From Plantago ovata (taxonomy: Eukaryota; Streptophyta; Magnoliopsida; Lamiales; Plantaginaceae): a stretch of DNA of 64,000 nt. Shown piece by piece: positions 56,706 through 64,000 of this stretch (positions are counted from its first letter, which is position 1; every line of letters begins with the position of its first letter). The translations under genes were made by a program, and so were the position numbers. The stretch lies in contig CM051455.1 in the NCBI GenBank assembly GCA_028274465.1, positions 104,344,942-104,408,941 on the forward strand, in the 5' to 3' direction. A model generated the notes under the pieces. That model worked only from the letters and a program-made list of their open reading frames with translations. It made no database searches and was not told where the DNA came from.

Positions 56706-58610
56706 GAAATTTGACTAATTCCCAAAATGCCCCTACCAAGCCGACATTGACTGAACCGACTGGAACGGTTCAACAGGTCATGTCGAAACCAACTCCCCAG
56801 GATACAGTTGCAACCATTGCACCTGAACCACGTGCAACTGTTGCATCCGACCCGCCTTCAACTGTTCAACAAATTGAAAAAGTTGAACCATCTCACAATC
56901 AGAATATACAACCAGTATAACCAAACAAACCTGCACTCCGTCGGTCTAAAAGGTTAGAAGTGAGAGCTTCCAAGAATATAACTTTACTCTTGGAGGATGA
57001 CAAGTTTGAGCTTGACTTATCTCACAAAGATGACCCTAAGACTTACAAAGAAGCAATGTTGGACATTGATTCAAGAAGGTGGCAAGAAGCCATGAAATCC
57101 GAAATAGACTCAATGTATGAAAATCAAGTACGGGACTTGGTTGATGCACCAGAAGGGGTTAGAACTATCGGTTGCAAATGGATTTTCAAAAGGAAAACAG
57201 ATGCTGATGGCAACATACAGACATACAAGGCTAGGCTGGTGGCAAAAGGTTATAGTCAACGATACGGTATCGATTATGACAAAACTTTTTCACCAGTAGC
57301 CAAGTTTAAGTCTATTCGAATTTTACTTGCTATAGCAGCATACTATGATTATGAGATTTGGCAAATGGATGTGAAAACTGCTTTCCTTAACGAAAATCTC
57401 GAGGAAGAGGTGTATATGATACAACCTGAAGGTTTTACATCTAAGTCAAATCCCAAATTACTTTGCAAGCTAAAGAGATCCATTTATGGACTAAAGTAGG
57501 CCTCAAGGAGTTGGAATATTCTCTTTGATGAAGCATTCAAATCGTTTGACTACATCAGATGTGCTGGAGATCCATGCGTTTATGTTAAACGCAGCGATGC
57601 TGGAATTGTTTTCATGGTTATATATGTTGATGACATATTAATCATGGGAAACAATGTCCAAATGTTACGGTCCACAAAGGAATGGTTATCTAAGACTTTC
57701 TCGATGAAAGACTTAGGTGAAGCCTGTTACATTCTTGGAATCAAAATCCATAGGGATAGATCCCGAAGATTGTTAGGGTTGTCACAATCCACATATGTCG
57801 ACAAGATAGTGAAACGCTTTAAAATGTATGGATCCAATAAAGGTTTCTTACCAGCTAGACATGGCGTCGCTCTCACTACGGAGGATAGTCCTTATACTGA
57901 TGAGGAGATCGAACACATGAAAAGGATCCCATATGCATCAGCTATTGGATCTATCATGTATGCCATGAATTGTACAAGGCCGGATGTGGCCTATGCACTT
58001 AGTTGTACTTGTCGACACCAACAGAATCCAGGTATGAAACACTGGACGACTGTGAAAGCAATTCTTAAGTATCTTAGAAGAACTAAAGATTCCTTTCTGG
58101 TATATGGTGGACAACAAGAGTTGCGAATGAGTGGTTATGTCGATGTTGGTTTTCAATCGGACCCAGACGACTACAAATCACAAACTGGGTATGTGTTTAC
58201 ACTCAATGGTGGGGCCGTCACTTGGAAGAGCTCAAAGCAATCCAGCTTGGCTGATTCTACGACCGAATCCGAGTACATTGCTGCTGCAGAAGCCTCAAAG
58301 GAGGCTGTCTGGATTTCAGAATTCCTAAAGGAACTAGGGGTAGTTCCTAATAGTATTCCTATAACGGTCTACTGCGACAACGAAGGCGCTGTTGCACAAG
58401 CAAATGAACCAAGATCCACTAACAAGAATAAGCATGTACCTAGGAAGTATCATCTAATTAGAGAGATGATAGCTAGAGGATAAGTATCTATAGAACGAGT
58501 TTCCACTGAGGAAAATGTGGTAGATCCTTTCACCAAAGTGTTGAACATTGACAAACATGTTAGACATTTCAACAACATAGGTGTTAGACACGTAGGTGAT
58601 TGACTCTAGG
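56705..58610 (+). pseudogene. Copia2 reverse transcriptase and RNase H region
   Basis: After a Thr/Pro-rich linker come WQEAMKSEIDSMYENQ, GCKWIFKRKTDADGNIQTYK, ARLVAKGYSQRYGIDYDKTF, SPVAKFKSIR, QMDVKTAFLNENLEEEVYMI, then VIYVDDILIMGN (active site), MKDLGEACYILGIKIHRD, RPDVAYALSC, and RNase H with GYVDVGFQSD, STTESEYIAAAEASKEAVWI and CDNEGAVAQA. The end reads like the usual Copia C-terminus (STEENVVDPFTK). Broken in a few places. Confidence 0.9.
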
Positions 58611-58612
58611 CC

Positions 58613-58623
58613 AAGTGGGAGAT
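58613..58623 (+). promoter_or_regulatory. Polypurine tract of Copia2
   Basis: AAGTGGGAGAT directly before the 3' LTR, the standard Ty1-copia form. Confidence 0.88.
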
Positions 58624-59070
58624 TGAAAGTATATATGTCCTAGAGACAACCTACGATAGGGACGATATGTACTTGATCACATTCAGTTATTGTTATTTAT
58701 TTATGTTCATTTATTTATACATTATTAAATACAATTGGCATTATATTTTTATGAATATATTATTTGGTTGTTTGAATTATTCAATAAAATATTCCCAAGG
58801 ACTTAAGGTAATCACCAAGTTAGTGGGAGCTTGTGTGTCAATAATTAAGTCCTAAAATAAGCCACTAGCTGAAGGTTATTGAGATACGGGATATCAATGA
58901 TACGATTGAAGCTAGCATATGTTGCATTAGATCCTTCGAGGATGTAGTAGGTCTCACTGCTACGAATGAACTTGGTTATTCATAATGAACATATGGACAC
59001 TTTGGAGAGTGTTGGCATACCCAACCGAGAAACCATTTGGTAAAGCTATTTAAGTGTCTATGGCAGTATC

Positions 59071-59623
59071 TGTAATACCCCGCATCCCACACCGCTTAAG
59101 AGTGAGTGGAATAAACGGTATATATGTTAGACCACCACTCTCACATGGTATGAGGCCTTTTGGGTGATTCCAAAAGCAAATCCGTGCGGGCTCAGGCCCA
59201 AAGCGGACAATATCATACTGTTGAGACGTGTGTGGGTCCGTCCATGAGTAACCACGCCGGCCGAATTGGTCGGGTCGTTACAAATGGTATCAGAGCCTAG
59301 ACCAACCCAAAGCCTGCACCGAGTGGACGGTTGGTAAAAGGTTATTGTCAGTTTGTCACCCCCACCACTTAAGGCGCTCGACGAGGACGTCGAGGCTTTA
59401 AGGGGGTAGTTTGTAATACCCCACATCGCACACCGCTTAAGAGTGAGTGGAATAAAGGGTATATATGATAGACCACCACTCTCACATGGTATGAGGCCTT
59501 TTGGGTGATTCCACAAGCAAATCCGTGCGGGTTCAGGCCCAAAACGGACAATATCATACTGTTCAGACGTGTGTGGGTCCGTCCAGGAGTAACCACGCTG
59601 GCCAAATTGGTCGGGTCGTTACA
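59071..59623 (+). mobile_element. TRIM element F (553 bp)
   Basis: Two 212-bp LTRs (59071-59282 and 59412-59623; TGTAATACCCC...GGGTCGTTACA) around a 129-bp centre with a tRNA-Met primer site (TGGTATCAGAGCC, 59285-59297) and a polypurine tract (CTTTAAGGGGGTAGT). Perfect target duplication GTATC (59066-59070 and 59624-59628). It has no coding capacity. The two LTRs differ at about 11 sites (about 5%), similar to or above the Copia2 LTR divergence, so it probably entered soon after Copia2. Confidence 0.95.
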
Positions 59624-60695
59624 GTATCGGTGTGTAGGGTGATGTTAGTAGTCCTTAGACTTGAGGCCAATACTACATCATATGTGGAATAATGTACTTT
59701 GACCATGCGCAACGCTTGCACTCTTAAAGTAGGGTAGATACGGCATGTGGTGGGTACATTAGGAAGCATATGGTATGAGTGATTGGGCCAAGATAGGATT
59801 CATTCCTCCGTAATAGATACAAGGAGAGAATACAAACTTGTCATATTTAGTGCGATCACAAAACCGGTGGCCACCGTATGTGAATATGTCAAAATGGTAT
59901 TTGGACTAGATTCATAGATCGACTAATAAGATTGAGAGACAATGAATGAAGTTATTAGAATAAACACATAACCATATTCTAGACTCATTCGAGTATTCGT
60001 GAATGAAGGGACCGTATCATCAAAGTACCTTACGCTAGAGGTGGTTTGTTTTCCTCACAAACGTTCCTTGCATATTAATATTATCTGATAAATTGTCTAG
60101 GAATTTATTATGACCTGAATTAGATTATTGCTTAATATGCAAGGCCCTATGGGTCACACTTCAAGGTGGTGTTTCTACAAACGAGCTATGTATATTGGAT
60201 TAAATATTAATTAGATTAATATTAAATTATTATACACAATATATAATAGAATTATTATTAATTAGATTAATATTAACTTATTATATGTGAAATATATTTT
60301 AAAAATATAATGAATTGAATTGAATTGGATTTGATTAATTAATTGACAACTTATGCACTTGGGCGGAATTTAAAAGTAGTCCAAGAAGAGCCCAAGAAGA
60401 AAGAGAAAATTAGCAAACAGCTGGGCCAACCGGCCCAGCTTATTGCTAGGCCTGGCGCGCCAGGCGAGTGGATAATGCACGCGCCATAAGAGACGAAATG
60501 GGGACAACTTTCAGCTGTCCCTACGTGACCTTTCCCTTTCTCTCTCTCTTCTTTTGACTTCTTCTTTTTGTTTTGACTGAGATATTAATTGTTACCTCTT
60601 TGTTGGTTAGTTGATGACTTTTGAAGTCTCCTAGTCAATAAGGTTTACTTAGTAAAAATCTTACGTGATTTTCTGAACCAACTTACTGACTAATC

Positions 60696-60932
60696 TGTAA
60701 CGACTCGACCCACTAACGGGCCGAGACCCAGCCCAACGGGCCGGCAAGGTTGCTCATGGGCGCTCTCTGGGGTGATATGCTGGTCCACAGACCAACACAG
60801 GTTCTAATCCGCGCACTTTGTCCTCACTCGTGCGCACACCGGGAACTTTCCAATGGGTCACCCATCCTAGAATTGCTCCAGAGCAAGCACGCTTAACTCT
60901 GAAGTTCTTATAGGTGGATTCCCGAAAAAACT
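60696..60932 (-). repeat. Extra partial Cassandra LTR
   Basis: Starts with the same TGTAACGACTCGACCC end (plus-strand view) and matches the first 237 bp of the next LTR, including the 5S-like segment (60848-60912). It lacks the last about 67 bp. Confidence 0.9.
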
Positions 60933-61080
60933 TGTAACGACTCGACCCACTAACGGGCCGAGACCCAGCCCAACGGGCCGGCAAGGTTGCTCATGGGCGC
61001 TCTCTGGGGTGATATGCTGGCCCACAGACCAACACAGGTTCTAATCCGCGCACTTTGTCCTCACTCGTGCGCACACCGGG

Positions 61081-61150
61081 AACTTCCCAGTAGGTCACCC
61101 ATCCTAGAATTGCTCCAGAGCAAGCACGCTTAACTCTGAAGTTCTTATAG
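61081..61150 (-). ncRNA. 5S-rRNA-derived segment in the Cassandra 3' LTR
   Basis: On the minus strand: CTTCAGAGTTAAGCGTGCTT then, after a diverged middle, CTAGGATGGGTGACC and TGGGAAGTT. These match the A-box and C-box halves of the plant 5S rRNA gene, i.e. its internal Pol III promoter. The known Cassandra family carries such a segment. Further copies lie at 60848-60912 and 61575-61645. Confidence 0.88.
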
Positions 61151-61574
61151 GTGGATTCCCGAAAAGAAAGGTGCACCTTGTTGACATGAGTAGCGTTCTC
61201 AACCCCTTTAAGCCTCTGAATTTCTGGGGCGTTACAATCACCCCCTCTTAAATTGCGCAACGTCCTCGTTGCGCGCTGCCCCGAGACCAACCATCCGTGC
61301 AAGATTCTAGAGGTGGCCCCTACGGGCTCAAGAGGTGGCTCCCACCGTCGGTACGGTGTAGCACTTTGCCCCGTATGGCACTTAGTTCCTGCAGTTCCGG
61401 ATAGTCCCGCTCTAATACCACTTGTAACGACCCGGCCCACTAACGGGCCGAGACCCAGCCCAACGGTCCGGCAAGGTTACTCATGGGCGCTCTCCGGGGT
61501 GATATGCTGGCCCCACAGACCAACACGGGTTCTAAACCGCGCACTTTGTCCTCACTCGTGTGCGCACCGGGATC

Positions 61575-61645
61575 TTCCCAGTGGGTCACCCATCCTAGAA
61601 TTGCTCCAGAGCAAACACGCTTAACTCTGAAGTTCTTATAGGTGG
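61575..61645 (-). ncRNA. 5S-rRNA-derived segment in the Cassandra 5' LTR
   Basis: Same match as at 61081-61150 (AGTTAAGCGTG...GAGC, GGATGGGTGACCCACTGGGA) with single changes. It is in the same sense as the element. Confidence 0.88.
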
Positions 61646-61901
61646 ATTCTCGAAAAGAAAGGTGCACCTTGTTGACATGAGTAGCGTTCTCAACCCCTTT
61701 AAGCCTCTGAATTTCTGGGGCGTTACAAAATCAGAAAGAAAGAAAAGAAGTCTTCATTCACAACATACGTAAAATATTCTCTGATAGTCAGAAAGATACT
61801 TTCTCTCTAGTAGCTGAAAATATACAGAAGAACCTCCTAGCGTTCTTGATAGAAATCACTGACCATGGATACCAAGGTCGAAGGAAGTAATCAACTTGTT
61901 G

Positions 61902-62051
61902 ATGAGCCATCTTGGAGATTTTGTTGACGAAGATTTCATCTCTGAAGAAGAAGAAATCAACCAGTTACCGGACGAGGAGATTGCAAGGCTCTGTCTGGAG
62001 ATTGAGGAACAACTACCCGGTGAATTTGCTTATCTGTTGGAGGACACGTAA
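61902..62051 (+). CDS. 49-codon acidic open frame in the Copia2 3' LTR
   Basis: Counterpart of 51942-52091: ATG to TAA, 49 codons, starting MSHLGDFVDEDFISEEEE. Six changed bases alter five residues and one is silent, so there is no sign of protein constraint after insertion, as expected for a fossil copy. Confidence 0.35.
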   Translation: MSHLGDFVDEDFISEEEEINQLPDEEIARLCLEIEEQLPGEFAYLLEDT

Positions 62052-62168
62052 GTGATATCTTCTAGCATAATAAACGTAATATAGTCATATCTTCTAGCAT
62101 AATAAACGTAATATAGTCATATCTGCTTAGCCTTAGAGGCAATTTTTCTCACTTTTACTAACATGGTG

Positions 62169-62245
62169 ATGTCCGACAGTGGGAGATTGTTGATGTGGTA
62201 TTAGTACTCCTTAGTAAGGAAAAATATATAAATCAATGCTCTTTT
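62169..62245 (+). other. Flank of Copia2 with a Copia-like tract
   Basis: CAGTGGGAGATTGTTGATGTGG resembles a Copia polypurine tract and LTR start, so Copia2 may lie next to or in an older remnant. No second LTR is visible. Confidence 0.3.
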
Positions 62246-62445
62246 ATATGTCATTTTATTACCGGGATTTATAACATGGCGGGAGTTGAGACGGTGAAAG
62301 AAGAGGTGTAGGGTTTGATACTCCGCGAAGACATAAGTCGGTTTGGGCGTGGAGATATAAGTTGGTTTAGGATATTGTGTAATAATTTTGTAGGAATAGT
62401 TGTAATGTTTGCCGTTTCAAAAACAAAATATGTCATTTTATTACC
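62246..62445 (+). mobile_element. Short retroposon-like insert flanked by 18-bp direct repeats
   Basis: ATATGTCATTTTATTACC occurs exactly at 62246-62263 and 62428-62445. The 164 bp between ends in an A-rich stretch (TTTCAAAAACAAA), and the flank length fits LINE-driven retroposition. The insert holds ATGGCGGGAG...GAGGTGTAG, a 12-codon frame, and gene-like GC content, so it may be a truncated cDNA copy. The source is unknown. Confidence 0.5.
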
Positions 62446-62689
62446 AATTATTTCTGTTAATATATTGAATAGAGATAAATTCGGCTAATAAGTTAGAATT
62501 TTTTTTTTTAATTTTAATAACCATAAAAGACATTCTTATACCAACCACAACTATATATAGCGAACGTATAACAAGAATTCTTGGAATGCCGTGGGCATTC
62601 TTGATTGGTGCTGAGCATATATAGGTTTGTCTCTCTAGACGGGTTTATTTGGGTACTCAGAAAGCCCGGCTAAATTAACTATATTGGAT

Positions 62690-62960
62690 GGAAGAGACCA
62701 GTCTTTCCTAAAACATTGCAAATGTCAGGTTTTGTGTCGGCTGGTCTAATTCTGTTATAGTTTAATTATATGTGTCAGCGGGTCTGGTTTCATTATAGTT
62801 TTAACTATATATAACGTACTTTACTATGGTTCTAGGACTTAATGTTATGGTTTTAACGTGAATAGTTTTGACATCTTTTGTTAATGGTTTACGAGATTAT
62901 TGTTTTAAGGAGTTATATTTAAGTTTTCATATGCTCTGTTATAATTTTAAGTGACAATAT
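62690..62960 (-). repeat. AT-rich dispersed repeat (TTAAAACCATA words), copy 2
   Basis: Read on the minus strand it resembles 44220-44480: GTCACTTAAAATTATAACA, then several TTAAAACCATAAC-like words, then a TTAGGAAAGACTGG end. Diverged. The copies face each other across the gene and Copia2. Confidence 0.45.
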
Positions 62961-63322
62961 AAAATTATTTAAAAATGCAACTAAAACATGAATGCAAAGT
63001 CTCATAAGAGACACCGTCTCTATTTAAGTTAGTGAAAGACCGTACCACTATGCAATTTACCAACAACATCTTATAAGTAACACAAAAATTCGGTGGCAAA
63101 AGTGTAATAAATTATAATGTGAGGTCCTCTTAGAAAATTCAGCATTATATACTTCTCTAATTCTTCCTTTTATTTCTCTTCTTTCCTTCCGACCAACAAC
63201 GTTGTGTCATAGTACTTCCGCCGTCGCCGCCGCACACACTCGACGTCAACCATTGACAGTCGTACCAGAGATATTACTCCTATCCTGATCCGATCGATTA
63301 TTATTATTAATTTCATTCGCGG
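62961..63322 (+). promoter_or_regulatory. Possible promoter and 5' UTR of a gene at the right edge
   Basis: ATTATATAC at about 63143 is followed by a CT-rich leader (63150-63200, TTCTTCC/TTTCTCT) and a GC-richer CCGCCGTCGCCGCCGC stretch. This is a common layout for plant Pol II genes, but the evidence is indirect. Confidence 0.35.
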
Positions 63323-63352
63323 ATGATGAATGAAGGACATCATTATCAACAG
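63323..63352 (+). CDS. Possible first coding exon of a host gene (MMNEGHHYQQ)
   Basis: ATGATGAATGAAGGACATCA begins a 30-nt frame ending CAACAG, directly before GTTTGC, a usable splice donor. The following 650 bp are T-rich and intron-like up to the window edge. The protein is not identifiable from ten residues. It could be a UTR exon or no gene at all. Confidence 0.35.
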
Positions 63353-64000
63353 GTTTGCAATCGTACTATATCTCCTTACAATTGCCTGTTTCTGTGTGTT
63401 TGTATTAGAGCTGTTGGATATGAAATCTCAATGTGAAATCTACTACCTATGAAATCATATGTTTGGATCTCATTGAACAGTTATTATATTAGATGAATAA
63501 GTGGAATTAATGTGACAATTTGGAACTCAATGTTGTTGGTAGTCCGTAGTAGTAGTAGTACTAGCCTTCTACCTACATTTCTATCCCCTGTTTTTGCTTT
63601 CTAGTGGGTGTGCTCTGGAGGTGTATTGTTAGTATTGTTTATAGTTTTACTTTTTGTGGCTTGGGTTAGTGGTGAGAGTAATCTGGATTGGAAATTGTGT
63701 TGTTTAATGGGGACGATAGATTAGTACATGGAAGCTAAAATATACATGTTGATACATTTGTATTGATTTTATTCTTCAATTCATTGTTTGTTGTGTTGCT
63801 GAGTTTGAAATATGTTCTATGTTTTTAGGTATATTATTTATGTTTTTACTTATATTGTTTATGTTCTTAATTTAAGGCGGTCAATAGTGTTTGATTTTAT
63901 TTGGAGAAATTAGCATATCTTTAGGAGTCATGATTAATTACCTATGCTGTAATAATAGTCAAAGTTCAAGGGATGTATGATAATTGATTAGTGGTAGTAG
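63353..64000 (+). other. Probable intron or intergenic sequence to the window edge
   Basis: T-rich, with a (TAG)n-like short tract near 63545. I see no further exon with confidence. Confidence 0.4.

Larger units (their letters stand above)
60696..61727 (-). mobile_element. Cassandra-type TRIM (element G) with an extra partial LTR
   Basis: Minus-strand TRIM: LTRs at 60933-61236 (304 bp) and 61423-61727 (305 bp), centre of 186 bp with a tRNA-Met primer site (TGGTATTAGAGC, 61409-61420 reversed) and polypurine tract (AATTTAAGAGGGGGTGA, 61237-61255 reversed). A further 237-bp partial LTR lies on the left (60696-60932). Flanks TAATC (60691-60695) and AAATC (61728-61732) are a 4-of-5 target duplication, the right one matching the empty site in the 5' LTR. 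Each LTR carries a 5S-rRNA-like segment, the hallmark of Cassandra elements. No coding capacity. Confidence 0.93.
50235..62163 (+). mobile_element. Copia2: full-length Ty1-copia element with nested TRIMs
   Basis: Plus-strand element: LTRs at 50235-52204 and 58624-62163, a long leader (52205-54360), gag, protease, integrase, reverse transcriptase and RNase H (54361 to about 58600), a polypurine tract AAGTGGGAGAT (58613-58623) and a perfect target duplication TGGTG (50230-50234 and 62164-62168). The 3' LTR is lengthened by two TRIM insertions. Without them it is about 1.95 kb. LTR divergence over the first 470 bp is about 3-4% by eye, suggesting one to two million years. The coding region is broken in roughly five places. 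Confidence 0.93.
58624..62163 (+). repeat. 3' LTR of Copia2, lengthened by two TRIM insertions
   Basis: Matches the 5' LTR apart from the insertions at 59071-59628 and 60696-61732, the shortened GC block near 60451-60490, and a small tandem duplication of TAATAAACGTAATATAGTCAT near its end (62067-62122) joined to a local loss. Confidence 0.92.

Noticed and set aside
59127-59605. Frames inside TRIM element F
   Set aside because: They lie in LTR and primer-site sequence of a non-coding TRIM and repeat with the LTR copies.
61081-61150. A genuine 5S rRNA gene
   Set aside because: The middle part is diverged, the length is incomplete, and it repeats with the LTRs of a Cassandra-type TRIM.
60754-61667. 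Frames in the Cassandra LTRs
   Set aside because: They translate LTR and 5S-derived sequence three times over; not genes.
62175-62190. A second Copia LTR junction right of Copia2
   Set aside because: Only a short polypurine-like match; no partner LTR or coding remnant seen, so kept as a low-confidence note only.

Overview
The window is nuclear DNA from a flowering plant, very probably a eudicot. It is AT-rich and about 85-90% of it is LTR retrotransposons stacked inside one another. The only clear host gene has plant-type GT-AG introns and a plastid-type leader. There is nothing prokaryotic here.

Left and centre (1-43240) is one nested block, read from shared terminal repeats, primer sites and target-site duplications (TSDs). 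The outermost element is a Tat/Ogre-type Ty3-gypsy element on the minus strand (29691-43240; its 3' end lies off the left edge). Its gag is split by a complete gag-protease-only Athila-like element C (34892-41329, TSD CCTTC). Its integrase region is split by an Athila-type element D (25412-29690), which itself holds a reversed solo LTR (26635-27828). D is split by element B (plus strand, 16533-25411), a gag-protease-only element whose 3' side carries extra tandem LTRs. B's first LTR appears split by element A (minus strand, 3764-16532), a relative of B and C. A in turn holds a complete gag-only element with 2.46-kb LTRs (8845-16091, TSD CGGCA) and a Copia element (Copia1, 1-3763) that runs off the left edge.

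The gene island is 43241-50234. It holds a palindrome-rich intergenic stretch, a six-exon gene for a plastid-targeted DUF819-family membrane protein (44940-48512) with two Stowaway-like MITEs in its introns, and a 1.5-kb LTR element about 100 bp after the stop codon (48620-50119, TSD GTTTT).

The right part holds a full-length Copia element (Copia2, 50235-62163, TSD TGGTG). Its 3' LTR contains two different miniature LTR elements (TRIMs): one at 59071-59623, and a Cassandra-type element at 60696-61727 carrying a 5S-rRNA-derived segment. The last 1.8 kb is intergenic and ends with a possible first exon of another gene at 63323-63352.

Most striking: three copies of an Athila-like element family encode only gag and protease. 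Short GC-rich palindromes recur in the LTRs, and even in coding sequence, of several of the elements. The gag-only element's LTRs carry tRNA-like Pol III boxes. A 49-codon acidic reading frame lies in both Copia2 LTRs. All retroelements are treated as fossils.
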